Positions 7,978-17,022 of a stretch of 64,000 nt of DNA are shown here, piece after piece. The notes beneath the pieces were generated by a model. That model was given only the letters and a program-made list of their open reading frames with translations, had not been told where the DNA came from and ran no database searches. The first letter of the stretch is position 1. Every line of letters begins with the position of its first letter. This stretch comes from a virus. The position numbers and the translations under genes are program-made. Location: positions 1 through 64,000 of IMG/VR virus record IMGVR_UViG_3300031823_000006. One strand, written 5' to 3'.

Positions 7978-10900
7978 CAGTCAGCCACCGTTCCCGCGAC
8001 CTTGCGGTCTGCGCGCCGGCGGAACGCGGCGAGCAGCTTGCGCGCGGCCTCGTCGCTCGCCTCGCTCAGCAGCCGCTTGAAGTCCGCCGCATCCGCACAC
8101 GTCACGTCTCCGATGTTGATTTCCACATGGATCGTAGGCGTGCCCCCACTCGTGTAGCTCGCGCTGTGCGAACGCGGTGTGATCTGCACGTCCTCGCGGT
8201 GCGCGCCCTCGCCGGCGATGAAGCTGACCGGCTTGCCCGGGCGCGTAGTGAACGAGCCGCCGTCCTTGAAGCCACCGATGTACGGCACACCACCGATACG
8301 GCCGCCCGTCGCCATGCGCTGCACGTCCACGACGCCGAGCCCCGCCGACTCCAGCCCGAGCGCGTCCGCCGCCTCGTACCATAGGTCGATCGCCCTCGGC
8401 ACACCGTCAACCGGGCCACCACCGGCGCCAATGTCGCGCTTCTTCAGGATGGCCGACTTGCCGCCGTAGGAGACACGCAGCGGTGTCAGGTACGGCAGGC
8501 CGCCGAGCGCGTGGCCCATGTTGAGCTCGGCATAGCTGTCGGGCATCTTCATCAGGTTGTCGCCGCGGTAGCCGATGACGCCCGAGCTCGGGTCGGTCGG
8601 CCCACCGTAGTAGCTCGCGCCGACGCGCTGCCCGCCCGTCGCCGGCAGCAGCGAATCAAGCAGCGGATCGCCGGTGCCAGCCGAACCGCCCGTCACACCA
8701 CCCTTCGCCGCGACACCCTGCGCGGCCATCGCTTCGTTGAGCTTCCCCGAGAGCCCCTGCGCGTAGCCTGCGACGCCGGCGTTGGCGAACGTGCCCGGCA
8801 GGCCGATCCCGCTGATACTCGGCGCCTTCAGGTTCATTTCGCCCAGCCCACCACCTTGCAGTAGGCCCATGCTGTCGGAGCCAAGATTGGGGAGATGCAC
8901 CTTGTTGAACATGCCGAGATACCCTGCGCCCGGCGTCTGATCGAACCATCCCGCGCCACCACCCGGACGCGCGAAGCCCGACGTGCCCCAGAACTTCCCG
9001 CCGATCTTCATAAACGTGTGCGCTTCCGGGCCGCCGCGGTAGTAGATCGTCGCCTGGCCCTCGCCGGCGGGCAGTCCCCACGACCCGATGTTCTGCGCCA
9101 CCGTCGTCGGCACGTTGTAGCCCGCGTGCTGCGTGGCATAGGACACCGCACCGGAGCAGTCGAAAGGTTCAAGGTGCGCTGGCTGCTCGTGGCCGCCGCC
9201 CCAGCGATAGGGGAAGTTGCGGGCGCTGACCATGTTCGCCGTGCTGACCAGCCGGTCGTAGTGGGACATTCCTTCGCCCATCCGGCCGCCCGTTGCCCTG
9301 AACATCGGCGTGCTGTGCGGGATCGTGTTGCGAGCGACCATCGACCCGAGCGACGGCATCCCAGCACGTGCGAGCCCCATGTTCGCGGCGCCCTCCACGT
9401 GCCACGGCACCACGAGCTCGCCGGGAGCTCCATATCCCCCGTCGCTCATCTTCACCGTGTCGTAGGAGCCCATCCCCGGCAGTCGGCCGCCGGTCGCTCG
9501 ACCTTCCTGCTTGGCGAGCGCCGCCGGCGTCAAGTCCTGCGGACCACCACCAGCACCGAAGCCTGCTGTCTTGTCGCCTGAGCTCCTGGCCTTCAGCACT
9601 TCCTCCTTTGCGCTCGTGGTGACGCCCTTCGGCACGTGCAGCCCGTACTCACCCAGCGCCTTGTCGAGCTCGCGGTTGACGATCTGCACGCCTTCGCGGG
9701 TGAACTGGCCCGTTTCCTGCATCCGCTGATCCACGATTTCAGCCGCCGCACCGAAGTTACGCGCCAGCATTTCGCGCGCCTTGGCAGAGCCTCCGCCGAG
9801 TTCCTGCTTGATCCCTTCGGCGGTCGTGTTCGCCACGTCCTGCACTTCCCCGAGCGAGCGGTGCGACGCCGACGCCATCGCGCTCACAGCACCGCCGTAT
9901 TCGTGGGACCACTTCGAGCTCGCCTGCGCGCTCTTGTTCGTCGCCTTGATGATTTCGTTGAGTTCGAGCGAGACGCCCTTCAGCGCAGGCGATCCCTGCT
10001 TTTGCAGCTTCGTCGCTTCGGTGTTCAGCTTTTCGAGTTGCTTCGGGTTGAGTTCGTTCAGCCGACCGCCGACCGCCTGAATCTGCTTGGCGAGCCCTTC
10101 ATACCCTTCGATCGCCTTTTCGCTGGAGCTCGCGCCGAAGATATCCCGGTGCAGCGCACCGGCGTTCGACGCGACGCCGGCGATCAGACCAGCACCACCA
10201 CCCACCGCGGCGCCCAACCCGGTCCCGAGCACCGGCACAACGGACCCGAGAGCAGCCCCCATCACCGCGCCCTGGCCGGCGCCACCGAGCACACCCGAGA
10301 GCGGAGAGCTCCCCTTGAAGGGATTACCGCCGCCGGCGATCGAGAGCACATCGTTCAGCGCCACGTAGGGAGCAGCGATCCGTGCGCCGCTCGTGGCGAC
10401 ACTGCCCAGCTTGCCGAGTCCCGCGCCGAGCATCCCCTTCACGCCGGCGAGCCCTGCGCCCTCGCGCTCAGCGATCGAGACGAACGGCGAGCCGACCGCC
10501 GCCGCCTCGCGCGCGTCGATCGCAGCAGCATCCGACGAGACGGCACGACCACCACTCGGGCCGACCATGAACATGCCGCCTGGACCCTGCACTATCTGAT
10601 TCGGGATCGTCCGCACGTTGCCGACCATCTCCCCTCCACCAAGCAGCCTTCCGACCTGCTGGCCCGCTGCACCCCCTGGCGAGAGGATCATCCGGCCAGC
10701 AGCACCGGCACCCGCGAGAGCGATCACGCCAGCACCACCGCCGATCGCGCTCCCAGCGCCGCCGCTCGTCAGACCGGATCGTGCGCCGCGGTAGAGCCCA
10801 TACAGACTCCCGATGCCACCCACGCTGCTCGTCAGGCCCGTCGAGCTCAACGCACCGAGCAGGCCGAGCCCACCTTTCAAGAGCGGCTGGAGCTCTGTCG

Positions 10901-12911
10901 CCACGCTCGTCAAGCTGTGCGCGATGTGCCCGATGGCCGACGCCAGTTGCTCGGCGCCTTCGACCGTCTGCTTGAAGAACGATTGAACCTTCTGCGGGTT
11001 GTCGCGCACCCATTCGTCCCAGCGATCCATCGTCTTCGTGAAGTCTTCGAGCATGTTGTTGCCCTGCTGCGACGCACCGCCCGTTTTCATAATGTCGTCC
11101 AGCAGCCGGAAGCCGGCCTCCCACATATGCGTCCACGCCCGCGCGTCATCGACCATGTGGCCGATCTCCGCCCGCGTCTTGGAGATGCTGCTTGTGCCCG
11201 CCGCCCACGAGCCCGTCCAGTGGTCGAAGTCGGTGGTCGCTTCGTGCAGGAACGGCCGCGCTGCCTCGGTGATGTTCTCCAGCGTCGTGAAGATGTGTGT
11301 GACGGCCTGCTCGCCGTTGCCAAGGTTTTCAGCGAACATCTTGGAGCCGGTCGTGATGAACGCCTCATTCGCCGGCGACTGAAGCCACGTCCCGAAGTCG
11401 GAGCCCGCAGAGCGCAGCGCGCCCATGCTCGTATTGCTCGCACCGGAGAGCGTCGGCAGCATCGCGCGTGCCGTGCCGACAGTGCCCGAGAGCAGCGATA
11501 CGAAGTCGTGCGTCGCGCCCGTCGTCGCTGATTTCCATTCCTTGATGAAGTCGCGGCCAGCGTCGATCAGTTCCTTCGTGCCCGCCGGCGCCTTGGAGAG
11601 CGCCTGCTGATAGGCGAGGCGTGCCTGTTCGACGGAGCTCCCACCACCGCTTGCGGCCTTGCGCGCTTCTTCCTCAGCCCACCGTGCATTGCGGATGGCG
11701 AGCGTGGACTGTTCGGCTGCGTTCTTCGCGCTCACCACCTGCGGGTTGTTGTTCACGCCCTGCGCGCGGCCGATCCTCAGCGCTTCGACGGCTTCCTTGT
11801 CCTGCTGCTTACTCGTCGTGATCCCGAGCCGCGCCTGCTGCACAGCGAGTTCGGCCTGCTGAATCTGGAGCGGCGTGCTCGTCGGGCTCGTCTGCGCTTC
11901 GTAGAGCGACCGCTGCGAGCTCGCCAGCGTGAGCGCGGCCTGCTTCTCTCCGAGCGCCGCCGACTGTGCCGCAGTGCCAAGATTTGCCAGTGAGTTGCGC
12001 GCCTGCCTGCGAGCTTCGGTGAGCGCGATCTGCGCCTGGCGGCTCTGCACCTGCGCCTGCTGAAGCTGATTTTCTGCCTGGATCACCTGACGAAGCTGCG
12101 TCGTCTGCGCCATGCCCGGCATCGCCGCCTGCTGTCGCGCGCTCAACAGCGACGTTTCTGCCTTGAAGACGTTCTCGATCGACGTGAGCGCAGGCTTCGC
12201 CACGGCCATGATCGAGCCCAGCCCGACCGCGAGCGCACCACCACCCGCCAAGCCGACCGCGCCGGCGCCCACCGCGGCGCCCGTCATGCTCGCCGCCAGC
12301 GCCGTCGTAGCGCCCACCAGCGACTCGATCACAGGCAGCGCAGCAGCCGCCTTGATCGCCAAGCCGGGGATCGCGCTACCCAACCCCTCAGCGTCGCTCG
12401 CTGCGCTGGAGATAGGCCCTACGAACGCGCTGGCGGACGCTGTGCTGCTCCCGCCACTGAATCCACCCAGCCCACCCCCGACGCTTATACGTGGCTGCGA
12501 GGACTGCCTGTTGACCTCCTTCAGCTTCGCCTCGATCAACTCCAGCTTTGCCAGCGTCTCGTCCATGCCGCGCAGGTCCACGGTCGGCGTCATGCGCGTA
12601 TCGCTGACCTCCTTCATCTTCACCTGCAAGTCGTCCATGCCGGCCTTCATCGCCTCGATCGACTTATCCGAGCTCGCCGCCGTGCGATCCCACGAGTCCG
12701 AGAGCTCCGAGAGCGAGCGCACGCCCGTGTCACCCATATCGCTCAACGACCGCTTGTAGCGGTCCAGGTTCGTCGTGTTCGAGCCGAGTTTGTCCATCTC
12801 GACCCCGAGATCACGGAACGCCTGCTTCGTGCTCTGAGCGTCCGTCCGCATATCGCGGAGCGGCCCGCTCGCGCGATTGTCTACCTCGAATGTGCCCTTG
12901 ACACCCGGCAT
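7977..12911 (-). CDS. tape measure protein with NlpC/P60-like and RlpA-like domains
   Basis: 1644 residues, the longest gene here. The N-terminal 500 residues are helical and rich in Q/A coiled coil (QLRQVIQAENQLQQAQVQ), followed by Gly/Ala-rich membrane-like stretches around 185-240 and 720-760. Near residue 1230 there is a cysteine peptidase pattern: FPYRWGGGHEQP, then FDCSGAVSYATQ and a later AHTFMKIGGKFW, fitting NlpC/P60. At about 1440-1560 a double-psi beta-barrel follows (VGASYYGGPTDPSSG ... KRDIGAGGG ... IDLWYEAADALG), as in RlpA. The protein sets tail length and probably digests peptidoglycan during entry. Start overlaps the frameshifted chaperone stop. Confidence 0.9.
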   Translation of the reverse strand: MPGVKGTFEVDNRASGPLRDMRTDAQSTKQAFRDLGVEMDKLGSNTTNLDRYKRSLSDMGDTGVRSLSELSDSWDRTAASSDKSIEAMKAGMDDLQVKMKEVSDTRMTPTVDLRGMDETLAKLELIEAKLKEVNRQSSQPRISVGGGLGGFSGGSSTASASAFVGPISSAASDAEGLGSAIPGLAIKAAAALPVIESLVGATTALAASMTGAAVGAGAVGLAGGGALAVGLGSIMAVAKPALTSIENVFKAETSLLSARQQAAMPGMAQTTQLRQVIQAENQLQQAQVQSRQAQIALTEARRQARNSLANLGTAAQSAALGEKQAALTLASSQRSLYEAQTSPTSTPLQIQQAELAVQQARLGITTSKQQDKEAVEALRIGRAQGVNNNPQVVSAKNAAEQSTLAIRNARWAEEEARKAASGGGSSVEQARLAYQQALSKAPAGTKELIDAGRDFIKEWKSATTGATHDFVSLLSGTVGTARAMLPTLSGASNTSMGALRSAGSDFGTWLQSPANEAFITTGSKMFAENLGNGEQAVTHIFTTLENITEAARPFLHEATTDFDHWTGSWAAGTSSISKTRAEIGHMVDDARAWTHMWEAGFRLLDDIMKTGGASQQGNNMLEDFTKTMDRWDEWVRDNPQKVQSFFKQTVEGAEQLASAIGHIAHSLTSVATELQPLLKGGLGLLGALSSTGLTSSVGGIGSLYGLYRGARSGLTSGGAGSAIGGGAGVIALAGAGAAGRMILSPGGAAGQQVGRLLGGGEMVGNVRTIPNQIVQGPGGMFMVGPSGGRAVSSDAAAIDAREAAAVGSPFVSIAEREGAGLAGVKGMLGAGLGKLGSVATSGARIAAPYVALNDVLSIAGGGNPFKGSSPLSGVLGGAGQGAVMGAALGSVVPVLGTGLGAAVGGGAGLIAGVASNAGALHRDIFGASSSEKAIEGYEGLAKQIQAVGGRLNELNPKQLEKLNTEATKLQKQGSPALKGVSLELNEIIKATNKSAQASSKWSHEYGGAVSAMASASHRSLGEVQDVANTTAEGIKQELGGGSAKAREMLARNFGAAAEIVDQRMQETGQFTREGVQIVNRELDKALGEYGLHVPKGVTTSAKEEVLKARSSGDKTAGFGAGGGPQDLTPAALAKQEGRATGGRLPGMGSYDTVKMSDGGYGAPGELVVPWHVEGAANMGLARAGMPSLGSMVARNTIPHSTPMFRATGGRMGEGMSHYDRLVSTANMVSARNFPYRWGGGHEQPAHLEPFDCSGAVSYATQHAGYNVPTTVAQNIGSWGLPAGEGQATIYYRGGPEAHTFMKIGGKFWGTSGFARPGGGAGWFDQTPGAGYLGMFNKVHLPNLGSDSMGLLQGGGLGEMNLKAPSISGIGLPGTFANAGVAGYAQGLSGKLNEAMAAQGVAAKGGVTGGSAGTGDPLLDSLLPATGGQRVGASYYGGPTDPSSGVIGYRGDNLMKMPDSYAELNMGHALGGLPYLTPLRVSYGGKSAILKKRDIGAGGGPVDGVPRAIDLWYEAADALGLESAGLGVVDVQRMATGGRIGGVPYIGGFKDGGSFTTRPGKPVSFIAGEGAHREDVQITPRSHSASYTSGGTPTIHVEINIGDVTCADAADFKRLLSEASDEAARKLLAAFRRRADRKVAGTVAD

Positions 12912-13127
12912 CAGAGGTTCCCGCTCATGTTGCCGAGCGTCAGGGCGAAGTCACCCACAAGGGACTCCTGGAGTGCGGCGTTCTCAGCGAACGCTTGCAC
13001 GATCGCCTCCTGTCGAGACGGGAACACCAAATCCTCGGCGCGGACGCCCCACGCCTCCGCCGGCGACTTCCCGGCGAACCTCCATGCGGCGTAGAGCGTC
13101 CACGTCAGTCCCTTGCGGGTTAGGAGC
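12911..13127 (-). CDS. frameshift extension of the tail assembly chaperone (GT-type)
   Basis: No good start codon opens this frame, yet it is open from the slippery site to TGA 12911-12913 and reads as protein: GLTWTLYAAWRFAGKSPAEA, then EDLVFPSRQEAIVQAFAENA. A -1 slip on GGGGGGC (13126-13132) just before the TAA of the upstream gene would fuse about 71 residues to its C-terminus. This is the classical organisation of lambda gpG/gpGT and most long-tailed phages. It ends exactly at the tape measure ATG. Confidence 0.8.
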
Positions 13128-13758
13128 CCCCCACCGCGCTCACGAGCTCAGCGCTCACGGCACGGTGACGAGCCTTCTCCACGTGGTCGGAGTTGTAGCC
13201 GCTGATCGAGCGCACCTGACCAGCGACACCCATCAGAAGCCCAGCCTGCCGGGCGAAGCGACGCTCCAGCGCCGTCGCCGGCGACGCGCCCGGCATATCG
13301 CCAAGAAACTCAGGCGAGTTCAGCTTGATCTTGCGACCCGTCGCCGGGTCTTCGATCCCTACCGTTGCCGCGGCCACGAGCTCCGCGTTGTTGGCGATTT
13401 CGTCCAGCTTGCGGAGCGGACCCTGACCGCTCGTGTTGCGGTCCTCGATCTCCACGATCTTGCGGCCGTCCTGCGGCTCGATCACGAAGACGAGCGGCTT
13501 GAAGCCCTCCGGCGTGAGCGACTGCACCTTGACCTCCCACGGCGGCGGCTTCTCCGCCGTCAGCAGCCAATCGAGCGCGCCCTTCTCCGCCTCGTCAAGC
13601 TCACCCTCCTCGGCGGACCCACGCTCGACCGTAGACGGGCGCACGCGCCCCGATGCCACATCACCCACGATCGCCGGCTTGTCGCCCGCGCGTGGCTCCT
13701 CCTGCTCGTCAGACCCCGACCGGCTCGCGCCGGTGGCTCCCGTTGCTTGATCCATCAT
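13120..13758 (-). CDS. tail assembly chaperone (G-type)
   Basis: 212 residues from ATG 13758, which has AAGGAGGGC directly upstream. Acidic, with ALDWLLTAEKPPPWEVKVQ and GFKPLVFVIEPQDGRKIVE in the middle and a helical end finishing SAELVSAVGGS before the TAA at 13120. Position between tail tube and tape measure, an acidic character and the slippery heptamer near its 3' end identify it as the chaperone that wraps the tape measure during tail assembly. It resembles XkdN-type proteins of contractile tails. Confidence 0.8.
   Translation of the reverse strand: MMDQATGATGASRSGSDEQEEPRAGDKPAIVGDVASGRVRPSTVERGSAEEGELDEAEKGALDWLLTAEKPPPWEVKVQSLTPEGFKPLVFVIEPQDGRKIVEIEDRNTSGQGPLRKLDEIANNAELVAAATVGIEDPATGRKIKLNSPEFLGDMPGASPATALERRFARQAGLLMGVAGQVRSISGYNSDHVEKARHRAVSAELVSAVGGS
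13126..13132 (-). other. programmed -1 frameshift site GGGGGGC
   Basis: In the zero frame the site reads G GGG GGC followed by TCC TAA; a -1 slip gives GGG GGG C and continues in the open extension frame. It fits X-XXY-YYZ and lies 4 codons or fewer before the stop, as in other tail chaperone genes. Confidence 0.78.
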
Positions 13759-14038
13759 GCCCTCCTTGTGGGCTAGGGTGGCCCGGTCCATCGCCAGTCC
13801 CGAGAGCAACAGCGTCGCTCGCGGAAGAAGGCCCGGTGTCCGGGGTTTGTGGTGGCCGCACAGTGCGACTCACATCGACGCCGAAGAGACGAAGCCAACG
13901 CTCGCGTTCGCCCTCGGGGACCTGACACTCCTCTGCGATCCTCGCCATATCGACCAGCAGCGGCTCGCGGCCGTGCTGCGTCTTGCCGGCGACGACGGCC
14001 TGGAGCCGGTGCCAAGCTCGCTCGTAGTCCACGACCAT
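13709..14038 (-). CDS. small protein between tail tube and chaperone
   Basis: 109 residues from ATG 14038 (MVVDYERAWHRLQAVVAGK). The first 70 residues are helical and well packed; the C-terminal 40 are low-complexity and overlap the chaperone start by 50 bases. In this position many contractile-tail phages have a first chaperone or a tube accessory protein, so it probably helps tail assembly. The alternative longer frame upstream lies inside the tail tube gene and is not used. Confidence 0.6.
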   Translation of the reverse strand: MVVDYERAWHRLQAVVAGKTQHGREPLLVDMARIAEECQVPEGERERWLRLFGVDVSRTVRPPQTPDTGPSSASDAVALGTGDGPGHPSPQGGHDGSSNGSHRREPVGV

Positions 14039-14054
14039 CGGCCGTGTCCTCGAC

Positions 14055-14603
14055 TCAGAAGTCTTCTTCGCCGGCGCCGAAGACGTGGGACTGCTGATTC
14101 CCGTGACCGTCCGACCCCGTGTACTCGAAGGAGTCGATCGGCGCCTCGTCGTCGTAGGTGCCCGCGATCTGACGCTGGAGCACACCATCGCTCTGCGCCG
14201 TCTCTTCACCGAAGCTGTAGACCTGGCAGCCCGAGAGCGCCCAGCGCGTTTCAGGAGCTCCCGGCGTGGCGAGCTTCGTCTGCACGTTGAACTTCGGGAA
14301 GGTCGCGGCTGCGCCCTGGCGACGCGCACGGACGAACGCCCACACGAGCCGGTTCCAGTAGTCATCGACGTTCTGCACCGTCAGCGTGAAGGTGCGCGTC
14401 TCCGAGCCGGGCTTGACCTCATCCTGGTAGCTCCCGGTGATCGTCACCGCGATCTGCTCGATGGTGGTCGTCCAGCCGATCCCCACGACCTCAGCCATGA
14501 GGTTGCCGTTGCCGTCGAGGACCGATCCCTCGCGGCCAATGCGGCGCAGAATCCCGGTGCCTACACCGAGCCCTGAAGTGTTGCGGCCAACGGTCGAGCT
14601 CAT
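14055..14603 (-). CDS. tail tube protein (XkdM-like)
   Basis: 182 residues from ATG 14603, overlapping the sheath stop. It begins with a glycine-rich strand and includes IEQIAVTITGSYQDEVKPGS and TFTLTVQNVDDYWNRLVWA, a beta-sandwich pattern expected for the inner tube of a contractile tail. Gene order sheath then tube is invariant in this phage type and is the main support. The tube is the channel for DNA ejection. Confidence 0.75.
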   Translation of the reverse strand: MSSTVGRNTSGLGVGTGILRRIGREGSVLDGNGNLMAEVVGIGWTTTIEQIAVTITGSYQDEVKPGSETRTFTLTVQNVDDYWNRLVWAFVRARRQGAAATFPKFNVQTKLATPGAPETRWALSGCQVYSFGEETAQSDGVLQRQIAGTYDDEAPIDSFEYTGSDGHGNQQSHVFGAGEEDF

Positions 14604-16057
14604 CCGACGCTCCCCTGGCCGATCAGGTGCAGGTTCGTCGGCAGGAAGTCCCACCCGAAGGAGTAGACGATCGCCTGGCGCAACCCGCCGGTCGGGATTT
14701 CTTCAGGCTTCGGGCTCACGATTTCGATGAACGCCGTGCCGGGAGCGATCAGTTCGAGCTTCTCCAGCGCGGTCGCTTCTTCGACGGCCTTCTGCTTGAC
14801 GGCCGCGATCGTGTCCAAGTTGATGACGCCGCCGATGCTGTTGGCGTCGCCCCACTTCTTCATGTTCCGAATGTAAGTGTCCATGATCGCCACGAGCCGC
14901 GGGTCCGAGAAGATGTCGAACGGCTTGAGCGGATTCGACTTCGTGGTGTAGGTCGTCTGACAGAGCTCGATCTTCGTCGTGGCGTCGTCGGCCACGGCCT
15001 CGCTGAAGACGGTGACGCCGTTCTCGATCGCCTCTTCGATTTCGTCGTCCTGCGGGCCGGTGACGATCGTGAGCGAGCCGAAGCGCGCGAAGGTGCCGGA
15101 GTGCGCCAGCCCGAGCCCGCAGAGCGCGCCGGCGACGCGCGGCGCAAGCTGCGCCGTGGAGAGCGTTTCGCCCACCAGCGCATCGGTGTAGGTGCCGACC
15201 CCCAGGTTGACGATGTGATCGGAAAGGTTCGCCGCCGAGCGCGAGATGGCTTCCGCCATCGTGTCCGCGCTGTCGCCGCCAATGACCAGCGTGACGGGGC
15301 GATCCTTTTCGATCATTTCGGTGAGCCACGAGAGCACGACCGCGATGATTTCTGCGGTCACAAGGTCTTGGAACGCCAGCTTCTCGAACTGCTCAAACTT
15401 CAGCGCTTCACACGCCTTCACGTAGTCTTCGGAGGCGAGCGTCGAGCCGTTGTTACCGCCCGAGAGCGGTTCGCCGGCAGTCGTCCCCAGCGCCACGCCG
15501 GTAACGAGCTCCGTGGCCTTGACGAGCGACGATTCATTCGCGTTGACCGCTTCGGCCGCCGCTGCGATGTTCGTCTTCGGGTACGTGTAGGACTCGACGG
15601 CGACACCATTGAAGAGGATGTTCAGGATGTGCTTCGTGGTGTCCGTCGAGGCGACAACGGACGCGCTGATCGAGTTGCCGCGCGTACCCTTCGACTTCGC
15701 TTCGAGCTTGAGCGCCGCTGCTGGCGTGGTGTTTTGCAGTTCGAGCTTCGCCACGGCACCTGCACTGGCGACCTGGCGGTACACGAGTACAGTGCCCGCG
15801 CCACCCGCACCGGGAAGGCCCTGGCCGTCGAACGCGCTGGCAACCGCCGTGCGGCCACCCGTCGCGCTGTTGCCGAAGATTTCAGTGAATCGTTCAAACG
15901 ACGGGCACTCCACGACCTCGTTTGCAGGTCCCGAGTCGTGCGTGATGACGACGGCGCACGTGTCGGCAGCGTTCGACGCCGGCTTGATTTCCGGCGCACC
16001 CTCGAAGTTGAAATCGGAGCCCGGACGAACGGGGATGACCACACCGCTAGGGCTCAT
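14600..16057 (-). CDS. contractile tail sheath protein
   Basis: 485 residues from ATG 16057. The N-terminus carries the sheath opening (GVVIPVRPGSDFNFEGAPEI with VVITHDSGPANEVVECPS), a central domain with GTRGNSISASVVASTDTTKH, and the conserved C-terminal half ending ETGLRQAIVYSFGWDFLP-like (exact: GGLRQAIVYSFGWDFLPTNL). PKPEEIPTGG before it is the usual handshake region. This defines the phage as having a contractile tail. Translation is coupled to the preceding gene by a four-base overlap. Confidence 0.85.
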   Translation of the reverse strand: MSPSGVVIPVRPGSDFNFEGAPEIKPASNAADTCAVVITHDSGPANEVVECPSFERFTEIFGNSATGGRTAVASAFDGQGLPGAGGAGTVLVYRQVASAGAVAKLELQNTTPAAALKLEAKSKGTRGNSISASVVASTDTTKHILNILFNGVAVESYTYPKTNIAAAAEAVNANESSLVKATELVTGVALGTTAGEPLSGGNNGSTLASEDYVKACEALKFEQFEKLAFQDLVTAEIIAVVLSWLTEMIEKDRPVTLVIGGDSADTMAEAISRSAANLSDHIVNLGVGTYTDALVGETLSTAQLAPRVAGALCGLGLAHSGTFARFGSLTIVTGPQDDEIEEAIENGVTVFSEAVADDATTKIELCQTTYTTKSNPLKPFDIFSDPRLVAIMDTYIRNMKKWGDANSIGGVINLDTIAAVKQKAVEEATALEKLELIAPGTAFIEIVSPKPEEIPTGGLRQAIVYSFGWDFLPTNLHLIGQGSVG

Positions 16058-16368
16058 ACCGTCCGCCCCTGCGCCTGCGCGTGCTCGGACTGCGGAACCT
16101 CTCGGCTCAGGAAGTCCTTGACCTTGCGCTCGGCTTCCTCGATCGACCACTCCGCCTGCTTCTCCAGCGAGAGCGCACCCGCGACGACGTGCTTACTCAC
16201 GCCGAACAACCTGCGCGCACCGGCTCGGAGCTCGTCCACCGTGAACTTCTCAACGGCCTCAGCCTCCTGCTCAATATCAGCAGACGCGCTCGAAGATGTG
16301 GCGTTCGTCGCCTTCGGCTCGGCGGCGTCGCCGGCCTTCGGCTTTACTGTCTGCGTGGCATCGGGCAC
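16054..16368 (-). CDS. small protein opening the tail transcript
   Basis: 104 residues if started at GTG 16368, which lies 6 nt after the -10 of a late promoter; an ATG at 16374 touches the -10 and is less likely. It has an Ala/Thr-rich disordered start, then a helical domain (EKFTVDELRAGARRLFGVSK and EWSIEEAERKVKDFLSREV). Proteins of this shape occur just before the sheath gene in Mu- and PBSX-like phages. Role unknown. Confidence 0.65.
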   Translation of the reverse strand: MPDATQTVKPKAGDAAEPKATNATSSSASADIEQEAEAVEKFTVDELRAGARRLFGVSKHVVAGALSLEKQAEWSIEEAERKVKDFLSREVPQSEHAQAQGRTV

Positions 16369-16374
16369 GCGCAT

Positions 16375-16403
16375 AGGGTAAGGCCGCGCCGAGAACGTAA
16401 CCC
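16375..16403 (-). promoter_or_regulatory. late-type leaderless promoter before the sheath/tail genes
   Basis: Minus strand GGGTTA at 16398-16403, 17-bp spacer, TACCCT at 16375-16380, then 6 nt and GTG 16368. It would start a separate tail transcript within the late operon. Confidence 0.6.
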
Positions 16404-16407
16404 CTCG

Positions 16408-17022
16408 CTACGGCGTGGGGACTTCATAGGCGCCGGCGACGCCAAGCGATTCCCCACCGATCGCGCCTTCGGCGCCTGGCGCGCTCCAGCGCACCGTGAA
16501 GACGAGCCCCACCGTGTAGCGCTTCGGGTCCATCGGGTCCTTGATCGTCTGCACGGAGCTCCCGAGCGGGATGCGCGCCCACGTGTACGGCTCCGCTGTC
16601 GGTGGCAGCTTGCGTTCCGCGGCATCACCCACGAGCGGGATCGCCTGCCAGTCGAAGATCGGAATGTGCGCAGGCGACGCCGGCGCCTTCGCCACCGCGA
16701 CGCCCGAGTCCAGGAGCTTCCCGAGCACATCAGCGATCACGTCCGCTTCCATGCGCGATAGCCGCGGCTCAGCACCCATCACCGGGTACGCGCTGACCGT
16801 GAACGGCGCAAGGCGCTCGATCGCACCCTGCGGCGCCGTCGCCCGCGCGTCGAGCGTGCGCGCCGGTGCAGTCAGTTCGACATAGGCCACAGGACGCTCT
16901 TTGTCGCTCAGCGGTATCTCGTCCCCGAGCCGTACGCGCCAAGGTGGAGCTCCCAACCCCTGCGCGATCCACTCGCGCACAGAGCGATGAATGTCCTGGA
17001 TCGAGTTCGTTGGCAGCGTCAC
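16408..17022 (-). CDS. tail terminator/completion protein candidate
   Basis: 204 residues starting MTLPTNSIQDIHRSVREWI. An alpha/beta layout with WRVRLGDEIPLSDKERPVAY and a late RYTVGLVFTVRWSAPG strand fits the tail terminator group that caps the tube and sheath. It follows the HK97 gp10-like neck gene and ends just before the late promoter of the tail genes. Assignment by position. Confidence 0.55.
   Translation of the reverse strand: MTLPTNSIQDIHRSVREWIAQGLGAPPWRVRLGDEIPLSDKERPVAYVELTAPARTLDARATAPQGAIERLAPFTVSAYPVMGAEPRLSRMEADVIADVLGKLLDSGVAVAKAPASPAHIPIFDWQAIPLVGDAAERKLPPTAEPYTWARIPLGSSVQTIKDPMDPKRYTVGLVFTVRWSAPGAEGAIGGESLGVAGAYEVPTP

Noticed and set aside
9636-11531. 631-codon plus-strand frame
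   Set aside because: Mirror of the tape measure gene; composition is His/Arg-rich and lacks secondary structure pattern.
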